This document shows positions 1 to 5,500 of a stretch of 6,723 nucleotides of DNA, one piece after another. The notes beneath the pieces are model-generated. The model was not told the DNA's origin and did no database searches. It saw only the letters and a program-made list of their open reading frames with translations. The position numbers and the translations under genes are program-made. Source of the DNA: Phascolarctobacterium sp. (lineage in GTDB: Bacteria > Bacillota > Negativicutes > Acidaminococcales > Acidaminococcaceae); NCBI GenBank assembly GCA_022718015.1, contig JAIHZV010000062.1, positions 1 to 6,723 on the forward strand, in the 5' to 3' direction. The number at the start of each line of letters is the position of its first letter. The stretch's first letter is position 1.

Positions 1-300
1 GCAGCAGAGCGCGTTGACGCAGCCGGAGGCGGCGAGCAGCGAGACGCCGCCCTGCGCAAAGAATTCGGCGCTGCGCAGCGTGAAGGCGCAGGGCAGCTCG
101 AGCACGAGGTCGGCACCGCAGCTGACAGCGAGGGCAGCACGCTGCCATTTGCTGAGAATCGCCGGCTCACCGCGCTGCATGAAGCTGCCGCTCATTGCGA
201 CGATGACAGGCTGCTGCGTGAGCTTTTTCGCCTGCCGGATATGATATTGATGACCGTTATGAAAGGGATTATATTCTGCGATAATGCCTGTAGCCTGCAT
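1..300 (-). CDS. tmcAL: tRNA(Met) cytidine acetate ligase TmcAL, N-terminal part (runs off left edge)
   Basis: Seen: reading the minus strand from ATG at 300-298 gives 100 uninterrupted codons to the window edge, starting MQATGIIAEYNPFHNGHQYH. The segment EYNPFHNGH (residues 9-17) with its HIGH-like HNGH, followed by VIVAMSGSFMQRGEPA (about 32-47), SKW and a DLVLELP stretch, is the signature of the TmcAL/YlbM nucleotidyltransferase-like family. Known: TmcAL uses acetate and ATP to make acetyl-adenylate and forms N4-acetylcytidine at the wobble position of elongator tRNA(Met) in the cytoplasm. A ribosome-binding site (GGAGG, minus strand, about 8 nt from the ATG) fixes the start. It is divergent from ackA, and both proteins use acetate, but I infer no functional link from that alone. 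About three quarters of the protein lies outside the window. The plus-strand reading frame across this region is a shadow. Confidence 0.93.
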   Translation of the reverse strand, partial: MQATGIIAEYNPFHNGHQYHIRQAKKLTQQPVIVAMSGSFMQRGEPAILSKWQRAALAVSCGADLVLELPCAFTLRSAEFFAQGGVSLLAASGCVNALCC

Positions 301-334
301 AATTAGTGCCTCCGAGCGTTGTTTTCTTGCTAAA

Positions 335-343
335 ATTATATCA
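335..343 (-). promoter_or_regulatory. Extended -10 promoter for tmcAL
   Basis: On the minus strand the sequence reads TGATATAAT: a perfect -10 hexamer (335-340) with the TG of an extended -10 (342-343). The region 17 bp upstream (TTTCGC) is a poor -35, as is usual for extended -10 promoters. Transcription would start near 328, giving a leader of roughly 28 nt that includes the GGAGG ribosome-binding site. Assignment is by pattern only. Confidence 0.6.
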
Positions 344-370
344 TAAGCAGGCAAGCTGCGAAAATATTTC

Positions 371-399
371 TGTTCAAGAGGCGTGAAATAGTGTATACT
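371..399 (+). promoter_or_regulatory. Candidate ackA promoter (weak -35)
   Basis: TATACT at 394-399 is a five-of-six -10 hexamer. With a 17-bp spacer the -35 would be TGTTCA at 371-376, matching consensus at only three positions. An alternative -10 is TATATA at 405-410, with TG at 402-403. One of these probably drives ackA, because the upstream gene is divergent and cannot supply transcription. The exact choice is uncertain. Confidence 0.4.
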
Positions 400-414
400 A
401 ATGATATATAGTCA

Positions 415-440
415 AGACTCCTCATCTACGGGAGGAGACT
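415..440 (+). other. Imperfect hairpin in the ackA leader
   Basis: CTCCTC (418-423) pairs perfectly with GAGGAG (432-437) around an 8-nt loop. Two more pairs (415-416 with 439-440) follow a single mismatch. There is no T-run, so it is not a terminator. It lies between the candidate promoter and the true ribosome-binding site (456-462). Its GGAGGAG arm resembles a Shine-Dalgarno sequence but is 30 nt from the start codon. Possible roles are 5' mRNA stabilisation or modulation of ribosome loading, and both are inference. Confidence 0.4.
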
Positions 441-467
441 CTATTTGCAATTTGCAGGAGGTTTATC

Positions 468-1676
468 GTGATTGTTTTCGTAGTAAATTGTGGCAGCTCT
501 TCCATCAAATATCAGCTGATCAATATGGAAGGCGAGCACGTATTAGCTAAAGGCCTGATTGAGCGCATTGGTATGGAGGGCTCCACCCTTAAGCATACGC
601 CTTCAGGTAAATATACTATTGATATAAAAGAAGAAATTCCTGACCATAAGGTTGGCATCCGTCTGGCTATTAAGGCGCTGACGAGCAAGGAATACGGCGT
701 TATCAAGGATATGTCCGAGATTGACGCTGTAGGCCACCGCGTGGTGCATGGCGGCGAACGCTTTACCGACAGCGTGCTGATTACCAGCGACGTGCTGCAC
801 GGTATTGAGGCCTGCTGCGAGATTGCACCGCTACATAATCCGCCTAATCTGCACGGCATTAAGGCCTGCATGGAGATTATGCACGGTACACCGCAGGTAG
901 CAGTGTTCGATACGGCCTTCCATCAGACGATGCCGAAGGTTGCTTATCTTTACGGCCTGCCCTATGAGATGTACGTGAAGTATGGCGTGCGCCGTTACGG
1001 CTTCCACGGCACCTCGCATAAGTACGTGGCTCTGCGTGCTGCCGAGCTGATGCACGAGCATATGACCGATTTGCGTATCATCACCTGTCACTTGGGCAAC
1101 GGCGCGAGCATTGCGGCTATCAAATATGGCAAGTCTATCGACACGAGCATGGGCTATACGCCGCTGGAGGGCCTGATTATGGGTACGCGCAGCGGTGAGA
1201 TTGATCCGGCGATTATCCCCTTCCTGATGGAGAAGGAGAATATGAATGCGCAGCAGATTGATGATTATCTGAACCGCCGCAGCGGTATTTTGGGCATCAG
1301 CGGCCTGTCGAGCGACTTCCGCGACCTGGAGAGCGCAGCGAACCGCGGTGATGAGCGCAGCCAGCTGGCGATTGACGTTTTTGCCTATAAGGTTAAAAAA
1401 TATGTGGGCGGCTATGTGGCAGCGATGGGCGGCGTAGATGCGATTGTCTTTACTGCCGGCCTGGGCGAGAACTCTCCGTTCATGCGTGACAAGATTTGCA
1501 ACGGCTTGGAGTATCTGGGTACGCGTATTGACCCCGATCTGAACCAGGTGCGTGGCAAGGAGCGCGAAATCAGCGTGCGTCGTGCGCGTGTAAAAATCTT
1601 CGTTATTCCTACGAATGAGGAGCTGGTTATTGCGCGTGATACCTATAATATCTGCCGCCGTATCATCAAGCTGTAG
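468..1676 (+). CDS. ackA: Acetate kinase
   Basis: The 402-aa product interconverts acetyl phosphate plus ADP with acetate plus ATP, the energy-yielding last step of acetate fermentation in the cytoplasm. The family landmarks are all present: N7 in NCGSSS (7-12), R91 in RVVHGGE (91-97), D148 in VFDTAFH, H180 in YGFHGTSH, HLGNGAS (208-214), R241 in MGTRSGEIDP, TAGLGENSP (329-337) and E384 in PTNEE. These are the residues known from the Methanosarcina enzyme, at the same numbering. Length is normal for the family. The GTG start is chosen because AGGAGGT (456-462) lies just upstream and the N-terminus begins at the conserved first beta strand. The next in-frame ATG would remove the NCGSSS motif. 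No phosphotransacetylase gene is adjacent, and no clear terminator follows, so some readthrough toward yceD is possible. Confidence 0.97.
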   Translation: MIVFVVNCGSSSIKYQLINMEGEHVLAKGLIERIGMEGSTLKHTPSGKYTIDIKEEIPDHKVGIRLAIKALTSKEYGVIKDMSEIDAVGHRVVHGGERFTDSVLITSDVLHGIEACCEIAPLHNPPNLHGIKACMEIMHGTPQVAVFDTAFHQTMPKVAYLYGLPYEMYVKYGVRRYGFHGTSHKYVALRAAELMHEHMTDLRIITCHLGNGASIAAIKYGKSIDTSMGYTPLEGLIMGTRSGEIDPAIIPFLMEKENMNAQQIDDYLNRRSGILGISGLSSDFRDLESAANRGDERSQLAIDVFAYKVKKYVGGYVAAMGGVDAIVFTAGLGENSPFMRDKICNGLEYLGTRIDPDLNQVRGKEREISVRRARVKIFVIPTNEELVIARDTYNICRRIIKL

Positions 1677-1733
1677 GGCGCAGCAGAGGATTATTTTAGA
1701 AAAAAGAAAGCGTTATATTTAAGCTGTAAACAT

Positions 1734-1750
1734 ACTTCATCTAATGAAGT
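1734..1750. repeat. Perfect 7-bp inverted repeat downstream of ackA
   Basis: ACTTCAT (1734-1740) and ATGAAGT (1744-1750) form a perfect inverted repeat around a 3-nt centre. It is AT-rich and the nearest T-run (1761-1764) is about 10 nt away, so it is a poor intrinsic terminator. It may be a protein-binding site or a small 3' hairpin of the ackA mRNA. Confidence 0.4.
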
Positions 1751-1761
1751 GAGCAGCCTGT

Positions 1762-1782
1762 TTTCGCAATTTATCTGCGAAA
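1762..1782. repeat. Perfect 7-bp inverted repeat upstream of the yceD promoter
   Basis: TTTCGCA (1762-1768) and TGCGAAA (1776-1782) are perfect inverted arms separated by 7 nt. The centre lies about 26 bp upstream of the -35 box, and arm spacing is close to one and a half helical turns. It could be an operator for a dimeric regulator or a weak 3' hairpin for ackA. A TTTT run follows only after 9 nt, which argues against an intrinsic terminator. Confidence 0.4.
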
Positions 1783-1797
1783 TGCAAGATGTTTTAC

Positions 1798-1826
1798 TTG
1801 ACAAAGAGCTGTATTACCGCTATAAT
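1798..1826 (+). promoter_or_regulatory. Full-consensus sigma-70/SigA promoter of yceD-rpmF
   Basis: TTGACA (1798-1803) and TATAAT (1821-1826) match consensus at all twelve positions with the optimal 17-bp spacer. The start of transcription should fall near 1832-1834, leaving a leader of only about 11-13 nt before the yceD ATG. Such strength suits a transcript that encodes a ribosomal protein. Confidence 0.88.
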
Positions 1827-1844
1827 TGTAACGATTGGTGAAAT

Positions 1845-2348
1845 ATGATTAAAATCAATGTCGCAGAAATCAAGAAAAGACTAGTCGGTGAAAAGACCCT
1901 TGCTTACGAGCTTTCGCCTGCTGAACTGGAGATTGAGCCGTCCGTGATGGCTATCGAAGGGACAGTGCATCTGGAAGGAAGTATGAGCAATGTTGGTGAC
2001 GTACTGCTGCTTCAGGCGAAGATGCAGGCCAAGGTACAGCGTACCTGTGGACGCTGCCTGAAGGATTTCACAGGCGTTACCGAAGCAGAAGTTGTCGAGA
2101 AGTTTTATCCGGTAAGTGCTGAACATATCGAAAATGATGCTTTTGTTTACGATTCGGACGTTATTGATATAACTGCTCCGCTTCGTGAAGGGCTGCTGCT
2201 TGCAGAGCCCATGCAGGCTCTGTGTAAGCCAGACTGCCGGGGACTTTGTCCCGTTTGTGGCGCTGATCTTAATGATGGTGACTGCGGATGTGACAGGTTC
2301 ACTGTAGATCCAAGGCTGGCGGCATTAAAGCAATTCATCAAAAATTAA
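1845..2348 (+). CDS. yceD: YceD/DUF177 family protein (23S rRNA accumulation protein)
   Basis: The 167-aa product matches the YceD (DUF177) family. It begins MIKINVAEI and has a central CGRC pair (C68, C71). The C-terminal block LCKPDCRGLCPVCGADLN has C127, C131, C135 and C138, is followed by C147 and C149, and leads into the family's DPRLAALKQF ending. The eight cysteines suggest zinc binding, which is inference. Known: in bacteria and plastids this family is required for normal 23S rRNA accumulation and is nearly always encoded next to rpmF, as here (35-nt gap). Its mechanism is not settled. The start codon has only a short Shine-Dalgarno match, GGTGA at 1837-1841, 3 nt from the ATG, because the predicted transcript begins just upstream. 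The assignment is firm at family level; the cellular role comes from homologues. Confidence 0.9.
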   Translation: MIKINVAEIKKRLVGEKTLAYELSPAELEIEPSVMAIEGTVHLEGSMSNVGDVLLLQAKMQAKVQRTCGRCLKDFTGVTEAEVVEKFYPVSAEHIENDAFVYDSDVIDITAPLREGLLLAEPMQALCKPDCRGLCPVCGADLNDGDCGCDRFTVDPRLAALKQFIKN

Positions 2349-2383
2349 ATTCACTTCATAGCACTGAGGAGGTGTATTGAGAA

Positions 2384-2563
2384 ATGGCAGTACCTAAGAG
2401 AAAAATGTCCAAAGCTCGTCGTGACAGACGTCGTGCTAACTGGAAACTGAGCGTTCCTGGCATGGTTGAATGCCCGCAATGTCATGAAATGAAAATGCCG
2501 CATCGCGTTTGCCCTGAATGCGGTTCCTACAATGGCAAGCAAGTCATTGCAGCAGCTGAATAA
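2384..2563 (+). CDS. rpmF: 50S ribosomal protein L32
   Basis: A 59-aa open frame reads MAVPKRKMSKARRDRRRANW at its start, the typical basic L32 N-terminus that threads into the 23S rRNA. The C-terminal half carries a zinc ribbon of four cysteines, C30-x2-C33 and C43-x2-C46 (CPQC and CPEC), so this is the zinc-binding (C+) form of L32. Length is normal. The start is supported by a strong ribosome-binding site, GAGGAGGTG (2366-2374), and by the invariant MAVPKR. It is the second gene of the yceD-rpmF transcript, and a strong terminator begins 14 nt after its stop. The link between rpmF and fatty-acid genes is conserved in many bacteria. Here they are neighbours but appear to have separate promoters. 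Confidence 0.97.
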   Translation: MAVPKRKMSKARRDRRRANWKLSVPGMVECPQCHEMKMPHRVCPECGSYNGKQVIAAAE

Positions 2564-2576
2564 TTAAAGCTATTAA

Positions 2577-2605
2577 AGTCCTTGGGATTTTCCCGAGGGC
2601 TTTTT
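2577..2605 (+). terminator. Intrinsic terminator after rpmF
   Basis: Arms 2577-2587 and 2591-2601 form an 11-pair stem (two G-T wobbles) with a 3-nt loop, including a GGGA/TCCC core. It is directly followed by TTTTT (2601-2605). A-T pairs flank the base, which is typical of a terminator. It separates the yceD-rpmF transcript from the fapR operon. Confidence 0.92.
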
Positions 2606-2670
2606 GCTTTTCAAGGACGCACGTTTTTCTGTTTTTTACATGAAGAAAAAAGCTGCTGAAGGCGGCTTGC

Positions 2671-2686
2671 TTAATTGCGTAATTAA
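2671..2686. repeat. AT-rich 6-bp inverted repeat between rpmF and fapR
   Basis: TTAATT (2671-2676) and AATTAA (2681-2686) are perfect inverted arms around GCGT, about 50 bp upstream of the fapR -35 box. A second perfect palindrome, TTGTATACAA, lies at 2701-2710. Either could bind a regulator. AT-rich sequence makes chance palindromes common, so this is only a candidate. Confidence 0.25.
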
Positions 2687-2736
2687 AGAAATCACAAATT
2701 TTGTATACAATTCACAGAAAAAATACGAAAAACCCC

Positions 2737-2765
2737 TTGCCAAAATCGCGTTATGCTCTTATAAT
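2737..2765 (+). promoter_or_regulatory. Promoter of the fapR-plsX-fab operon
   Basis: TTGCCA (2737-2742, four of six) and TATAAT (2760-2765, perfect) are separated by exactly 17 bp. Transcription would start near 2771-2773, giving a leader of about 37 nt. The FapR-like operator sits immediately downstream of that start, as expected for repression by blocking initiation or clearance. Confidence 0.8.
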
Positions 2766-2776
2766 AAAAACAGATA

Positions 2777-2793
2777 TTATGAGCTGGTACTAA
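2777..2793. promoter_or_regulatory. Putative FapR operator
   Basis: The 17-bp stretch TTATGAGCTGGTACTAA matches the known FapR box layout (TTAGTACC, one central base, GGTACTAA), recalled from Bacillus/Staphylococcus work. The right half, GGTACTAA (2786-2793), is perfect and the left half (2777-2784) matches at five of eight positions. It starts about 5 nt after the predicted transcription start of fapR, consistent with autoregulation. The consensus is from memory and binding is inferred. Confidence 0.62.
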
Positions 2794-2808
2794 AAAGTGG
2801 GTGAGAAA

Positions 2809-3396
2809 ATGACATCTTCTAAAAAATTAATACGTCATAAAAGCTTGAAAAACCTGCTGCGGGAAAATCCCTTTAGTACGGACGAACAGCTGGCACAGAT
2901 GCTGGGCGTGAGCGTGCAGACTATCCGGCTGGATCGTGTGACTTTAGGAATTCCGGAGCTGCGTGCCAGAACTCGTACTATGGCAGAGGATGCGCAGACC
3001 AAGGTGCGCGCGATTGACAAGAAGGATATCGTGGGCGAGCTGCTTGATCTGGAGCTGAATAAAATCGGCATTTCCACGCTGAAGATTACGCAGGATATGG
3101 TGCTGGAGCGCACAGGCATTGCGAGAGGCTATTATCTCTTCGCGATGGCGAATACGCTGGCGCTGGCCGTAGTGGATGCGGAATATGCTTTGACTGCTGT
3201 AGGCAATGTAAAATATAAGATGCCCGTAAATGCAGGTGCTACTTTGGTGGCGCGTGCTGTGGTTACTCACCGCCGCATGGACAGATTTTATATTTTTGTT
3301 TCAGTGAAAAATAACAACGAAGAAGTCTTCCGGGCCAAGTATATTATTGTGTCCCTAGATGAACGAACGAAGCATGAAAGGGAGCAGGAAGCATGA
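2809..3396 (+). CDS. fapR: Transcription factor FapR, malonyl-CoA-responsive repressor of lipid genes
   Basis: The 195-aa product has an N-terminal DeoR-like helix-turn-helix (about residues 22-52: FSTDEQLAQMLGVSVQTIRLDR...GIPELR) and a C-terminal hotdog-fold effector domain (about 85-185). The hotdog part contains IARGYYLFAMANTLALAVVD (104-123). R106 aligns with the arginine that contacts malonyl-CoA in Bacillus FapR. Known: FapR dimers repress fatty-acid and phospholipid genes and leave DNA when malonyl-CoA rises. I chose ATG 2809 over an in-frame GTG at 2797. GGTGA (2800-2804) sits 4 nt before the ATG, whereas the GTG has no ribosome-binding site and follows the operator by only 3 nt. The stop overlaps plsX by four bases (ATGA), indicating translational coupling. 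It leads the operon and probably controls all the downstream genes. Confidence 0.93.
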   Translation: MTSSKKLIRHKSLKNLLRENPFSTDEQLAQMLGVSVQTIRLDRVTLGIPELRARTRTMAEDAQTKVRAIDKKDIVGELLDLELNKIGISTLKITQDMVLERTGIARGYYLFAMANTLALAVVDAEYALTAVGNVKYKMPVNAGATLVARAVVTHRRMDRFYIFVSVKNNNEEVFRAKYIIVSLDERTKHEREQEA

Positions 3397-4403
3397 AAAT
3401 CGCCGTAGATGTTATGGGGACTGACTACGGTCCCAAGGAGCTTGTTTTAGGCGCAGTCAATGCTGTGAAGGAATATGGCTGCGAGACTGTTTTGGTTGGC
3501 GATGAAAAGATAATCCGTGAGCTGCTCGTAGAGTACGGTGCAGATAAGAATCCGAAGATTACTATTCATCATGCCAGCGAGGTAATTGCGATGGACGAGC
3601 ACCCTGCTATTGCAGTAAAGTCCAAAAAGGATGCTTCTATCGTAGTTGCAGCAAGATTATTGCGAAACAAGGAATGTGATGCCCTTGTTTCCTCCGGCAG
3701 CACTGGTGCTGCTGTTGCCTCAGCGCTTTTTTGCGTAGGCCGCATCAAGGGTGTGGAACGACCGGCAATTGCAACGCCGATTCCCAGCCTGAAGGGCACT
3801 ACAGTTGTTTTAGATAGTGGCGCTAAGGTAGACGCCAAACCTGAGCACATGGTACAAAGTGCAGTCATGGGTACGGTGTACGCAGAAAAAATTTTAAAAA
3901 TTTCTCAGCCGAAGGTAGGACTTTTGAACATCGGTGAAGAAGAAACTAAGGGTAACGAGCAGGCGCTGGCAACTTACCCGCTGCTGAAGCAGGAGCCGAC
4001 GATTAACTTCATCGGTAACGTCGAGGGACGCGACATCAACAAGGGTAACGTAGATGTGGTTGTCTGCGACGGCTTTGTCGGCAACGTCGTGCTGAAGTTC
4101 GGCGAAGGTCTGGCAAAGGCGATTATGACGCTGATGAAGGACGCGATTATGAACGGCGGCCTGCTTGCTAAGCTGGGCGGACTTTTAATCAAGCCTGCGT
4201 TAAAGGGACTCAAGAAGCGTCTTGACCCGGCAGAATATGGCGGCGCACTGCTTTTAGGCATCCGCGCTCCGTTCATCATCTGCCACGGCAGCTCGAAGGC
4301 GAAGGCCATCACTAATGCGATTCACGTAGCTATGGACTTTGCCGAGCAGGATGTAGTTAGTATCATCAAAACGAAGATTGCTGAATCAAGTGAAAAGAAA
4401 TGA
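3393..4403 (+). CDS. plsX: Phosphate acyltransferase PlsX
   Basis: The 336-aa product converts acyl-ACP and phosphate to acyl phosphate, the donor that PlsY uses for lysophosphatidic acid synthesis at the membrane. Recognition rests on MKIAVDVMG at the start, VGLLNIGEEETKGNE (175-189), NFIGNVEGRDI (205-215), DVVVCDGFVGNVVLK (221-235) and the EYGGALLLG...HGSS C-terminal block (281-301). Length is normal. The start is fixed by GGGAG (3380-3384) and by the family N-terminus, and it overlaps the fapR stop by four bases. Odd points: several usually strict motifs differ. MGGD-x-AP reads MGTDYGP (8-14), SAGNTGA reads SSGSTGA (100-106), and DxGANxD reads DSGAKVD (141-147). The rest of the protein is well conserved and the frame is intact, so a working enzyme of a divergent subgroup is likely. 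Confidence 0.95.
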   Translation: MKIAVDVMGTDYGPKELVLGAVNAVKEYGCETVLVGDEKIIRELLVEYGADKNPKITIHHASEVIAMDEHPAIAVKSKKDASIVVAARLLRNKECDALVSSGSTGAAVASALFCVGRIKGVERPAIATPIPSLKGTTVVLDSGAKVDAKPEHMVQSAVMGTVYAEKILKISQPKVGLLNIGEEETKGNEQALATYPLLKQEPTINFIGNVEGRDINKGNVDVVVCDGFVGNVVLKFGEGLAKAIMTLMKDAIMNGGLLAKLGGLLIKPALKGLKKRLDPAEYGGALLLGIRAPFIICHGSSKAKAITNAIHVAMDFAEQDVVSIIKTKIAESSEKK

Positions 4404-4415
4404 GGAAATAGATAA

Positions 4416-5405
4416 ATGACAAGATCTGTTGGTATTTTAGGTGTGGGACATTATGTTCCTGAAAAAATTATCACTAATGCAGACATGGAAAAAATCGTAG
4501 AGACCAGTGATCAGTGGATTACTGAGCGTACCGGCATCAAACAGCGTCATATCGCTGCTCCTGAGGAAGCAACCTCTGATCTGGCATATAACGCTGCTAT
4601 GGAAGCGCTGAAGGACGCCGGCGTAGCTCCGGAGGAGCTGGACCTCGTTATCGTAGGTACTGCTTCCAGCGATTACATTTTCCCGTCTACCGCGTGCCTG
4701 GTACAGGCTCGCCTGGGTGCAAAAAATGCAGCTGCTTTCGACCTGGCTGCTGGCTGCAGCGGCTTTGTTTATAGCCTGGCAGTAGCAAGCCAGATGGTTA
4801 AGAGCGGCCTTTATAACAAAATCCTGATTATCGGTGCAGAAACCCTGTCCCGCATCATGAACTGGACTGACCGCAACACCTGCGTGCTCTTCGGTGACGG
4901 CGCTGGTGCTGCTGTAATCGGTGAGGTTGAGGATGGCTATGGCGTGCTGGGCATCGACATGGGTGCTGACGGCAATGGCGGCCAGTATCTGCTGCAGCCT
5001 GCAGGCGGCAGCCGCAATCCGGCTAGCGAAGAAACAGTTGCGCAAAATGATCACACCATTCATATGAACGGCCAGGAGGTTTTCAAATTCGCTATCCAAA
5101 TCATGGGCAAAACTGCGAAACGTGCGCTGGCTAATGCCAACATGAAGCCGGAGGAGCTGGATATGCTGTTCCCGCATCAGGCTAACTACCGCATCATCAC
5201 CTCCGCTGCTAAGCGTCTGAAGATGCCTATGGAGAAGGTTTGGGTGAACGTAGACAAATACGCTAACACCTCCGCTGCATCTATTCCTATCGCTCTGTGC
5301 GAGGCACAGAAGGCTGGCGTGCTGAAGAAGGGTGACAATATTATCCTCGACGGCTTTGGCGCTGGCTTGACCTGGGCGGCCATTGTCCTGAAATGGAGCA
5401 AGTAA
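4416..5405 (+). CDS. fabH: Beta-ketoacyl-ACP synthase III
   Basis: The 329-aa enzyme starts fatty-acid synthesis by condensing an acyl-CoA primer with malonyl-ACP. The catalytic triad is clear: C114 in AAGCSGF, H254 in FPHQAN and N284 in YANTSAAS. Also seen are the N-terminal SDQWITERTGI (31-41), FGDGAGAAV (159-167) and the C-terminal DGFGAGLTWAA (312-322). Length is normal. The start has GAGGAAA (4402-4408) close upstream, and the gap after plsX is only 12 nt, so it is in the same operon. Primer preference (acetyl versus branched) cannot be read safely from the sequence. A long antisense open frame across the gene is a codon-bias shadow. An unusually long hairpin begins 2 nt after the stop. 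Confidence 0.97.
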   Translation: MTRSVGILGVGHYVPEKIITNADMEKIVETSDQWITERTGIKQRHIAAPEEATSDLAYNAAMEALKDAGVAPEELDLVIVGTASSDYIFPSTACLVQARLGAKNAAAFDLAAGCSGFVYSLAVASQMVKSGLYNKILIIGAETLSRIMNWTDRNTCVLFGDGAGAAVIGEVEDGYGVLGIDMGADGNGGQYLLQPAGGSRNPASEETVAQNDHTIHMNGQEVFKFAIQIMGKTAKRALANANMKPEELDMLFPHQANYRIITSAAKRLKMPMEKVWVNVDKYANTSAASIPIALCEAQKAGVLKKGDNIILDGFGAGLTWAAIVLKWSK

Positions 5406-5406
5406 T

Positions 5407-5444
5407 AGGCAAACAATAAGCATCCATCTGCTTCTTGTTTACCT
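5407..5444 (+). other. Long hairpin in the fabH-fabD spacer
   Basis: Starting 2 nt after the fabH stop, three blocks pair in order: AGG (5407-5409) with CCT (5442-5444), AAACAA (5411-5416) with TTGTTT (5435-5440), and AAGCA (5418-5422) with TGCTT (5429-5433). Single mismatches separate the blocks and the loop is 6 nt, giving 14 Watson-Crick pairs in a 38-nt element. No T-run follows, so it is not a standard terminator. It may be an intercistronic stability or processing element, or a partial attenuator, which is inference. Confidence 0.6.
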
Positions 5445-5500
5445 TAGATAGATTAGTTGTAAATTTTAATTGTGACTTCGAAAGTGAGGTAAATTACACG

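Noticed and set aside
14..244. Plus-strand open frame of 76 codons at the left edge
   Set aside because: It lies antisense to tmcAL, whose minus-strand translation matches a known family over its whole visible length. The plus-strand product resembles nothing and has no ribosome-binding site.
2704..2709. Second fapR promoter using TATACA
   Set aside because: No acceptable -35 lies 16-19 bp upstream, and the 2737-2765 promoter is far better.
2604..2804. Plus-strand frame of 66 codons between rpmF and fapR
   Set aside because: It begins inside the rpmF terminator T-run with a TTG, runs through the fapR promoter and operator, has no ribosome-binding site and resembles no family.
2797..2808. 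GTG 2797 as the fapR start
   Set aside because: No Shine-Dalgarno sequence precedes it; GGTGA lies after it and is properly placed for ATG 2809.
4437..5423. Minus-strand open frame of 328 codons opposite fabH
   Set aside because: It is a shadow of fabH: codon bias keeps stop codons out of the opposite frame. The product has no recognisable motif and fabH is complete with its catalytic triad.
5435..5500. N-terminal extension of fabD from a TTG codon
   Set aside because: The extension starts inside the intercistronic hairpin, lacks a ribosome-binding site and does not resemble FabD. ATG 5501 gives the normal family start.
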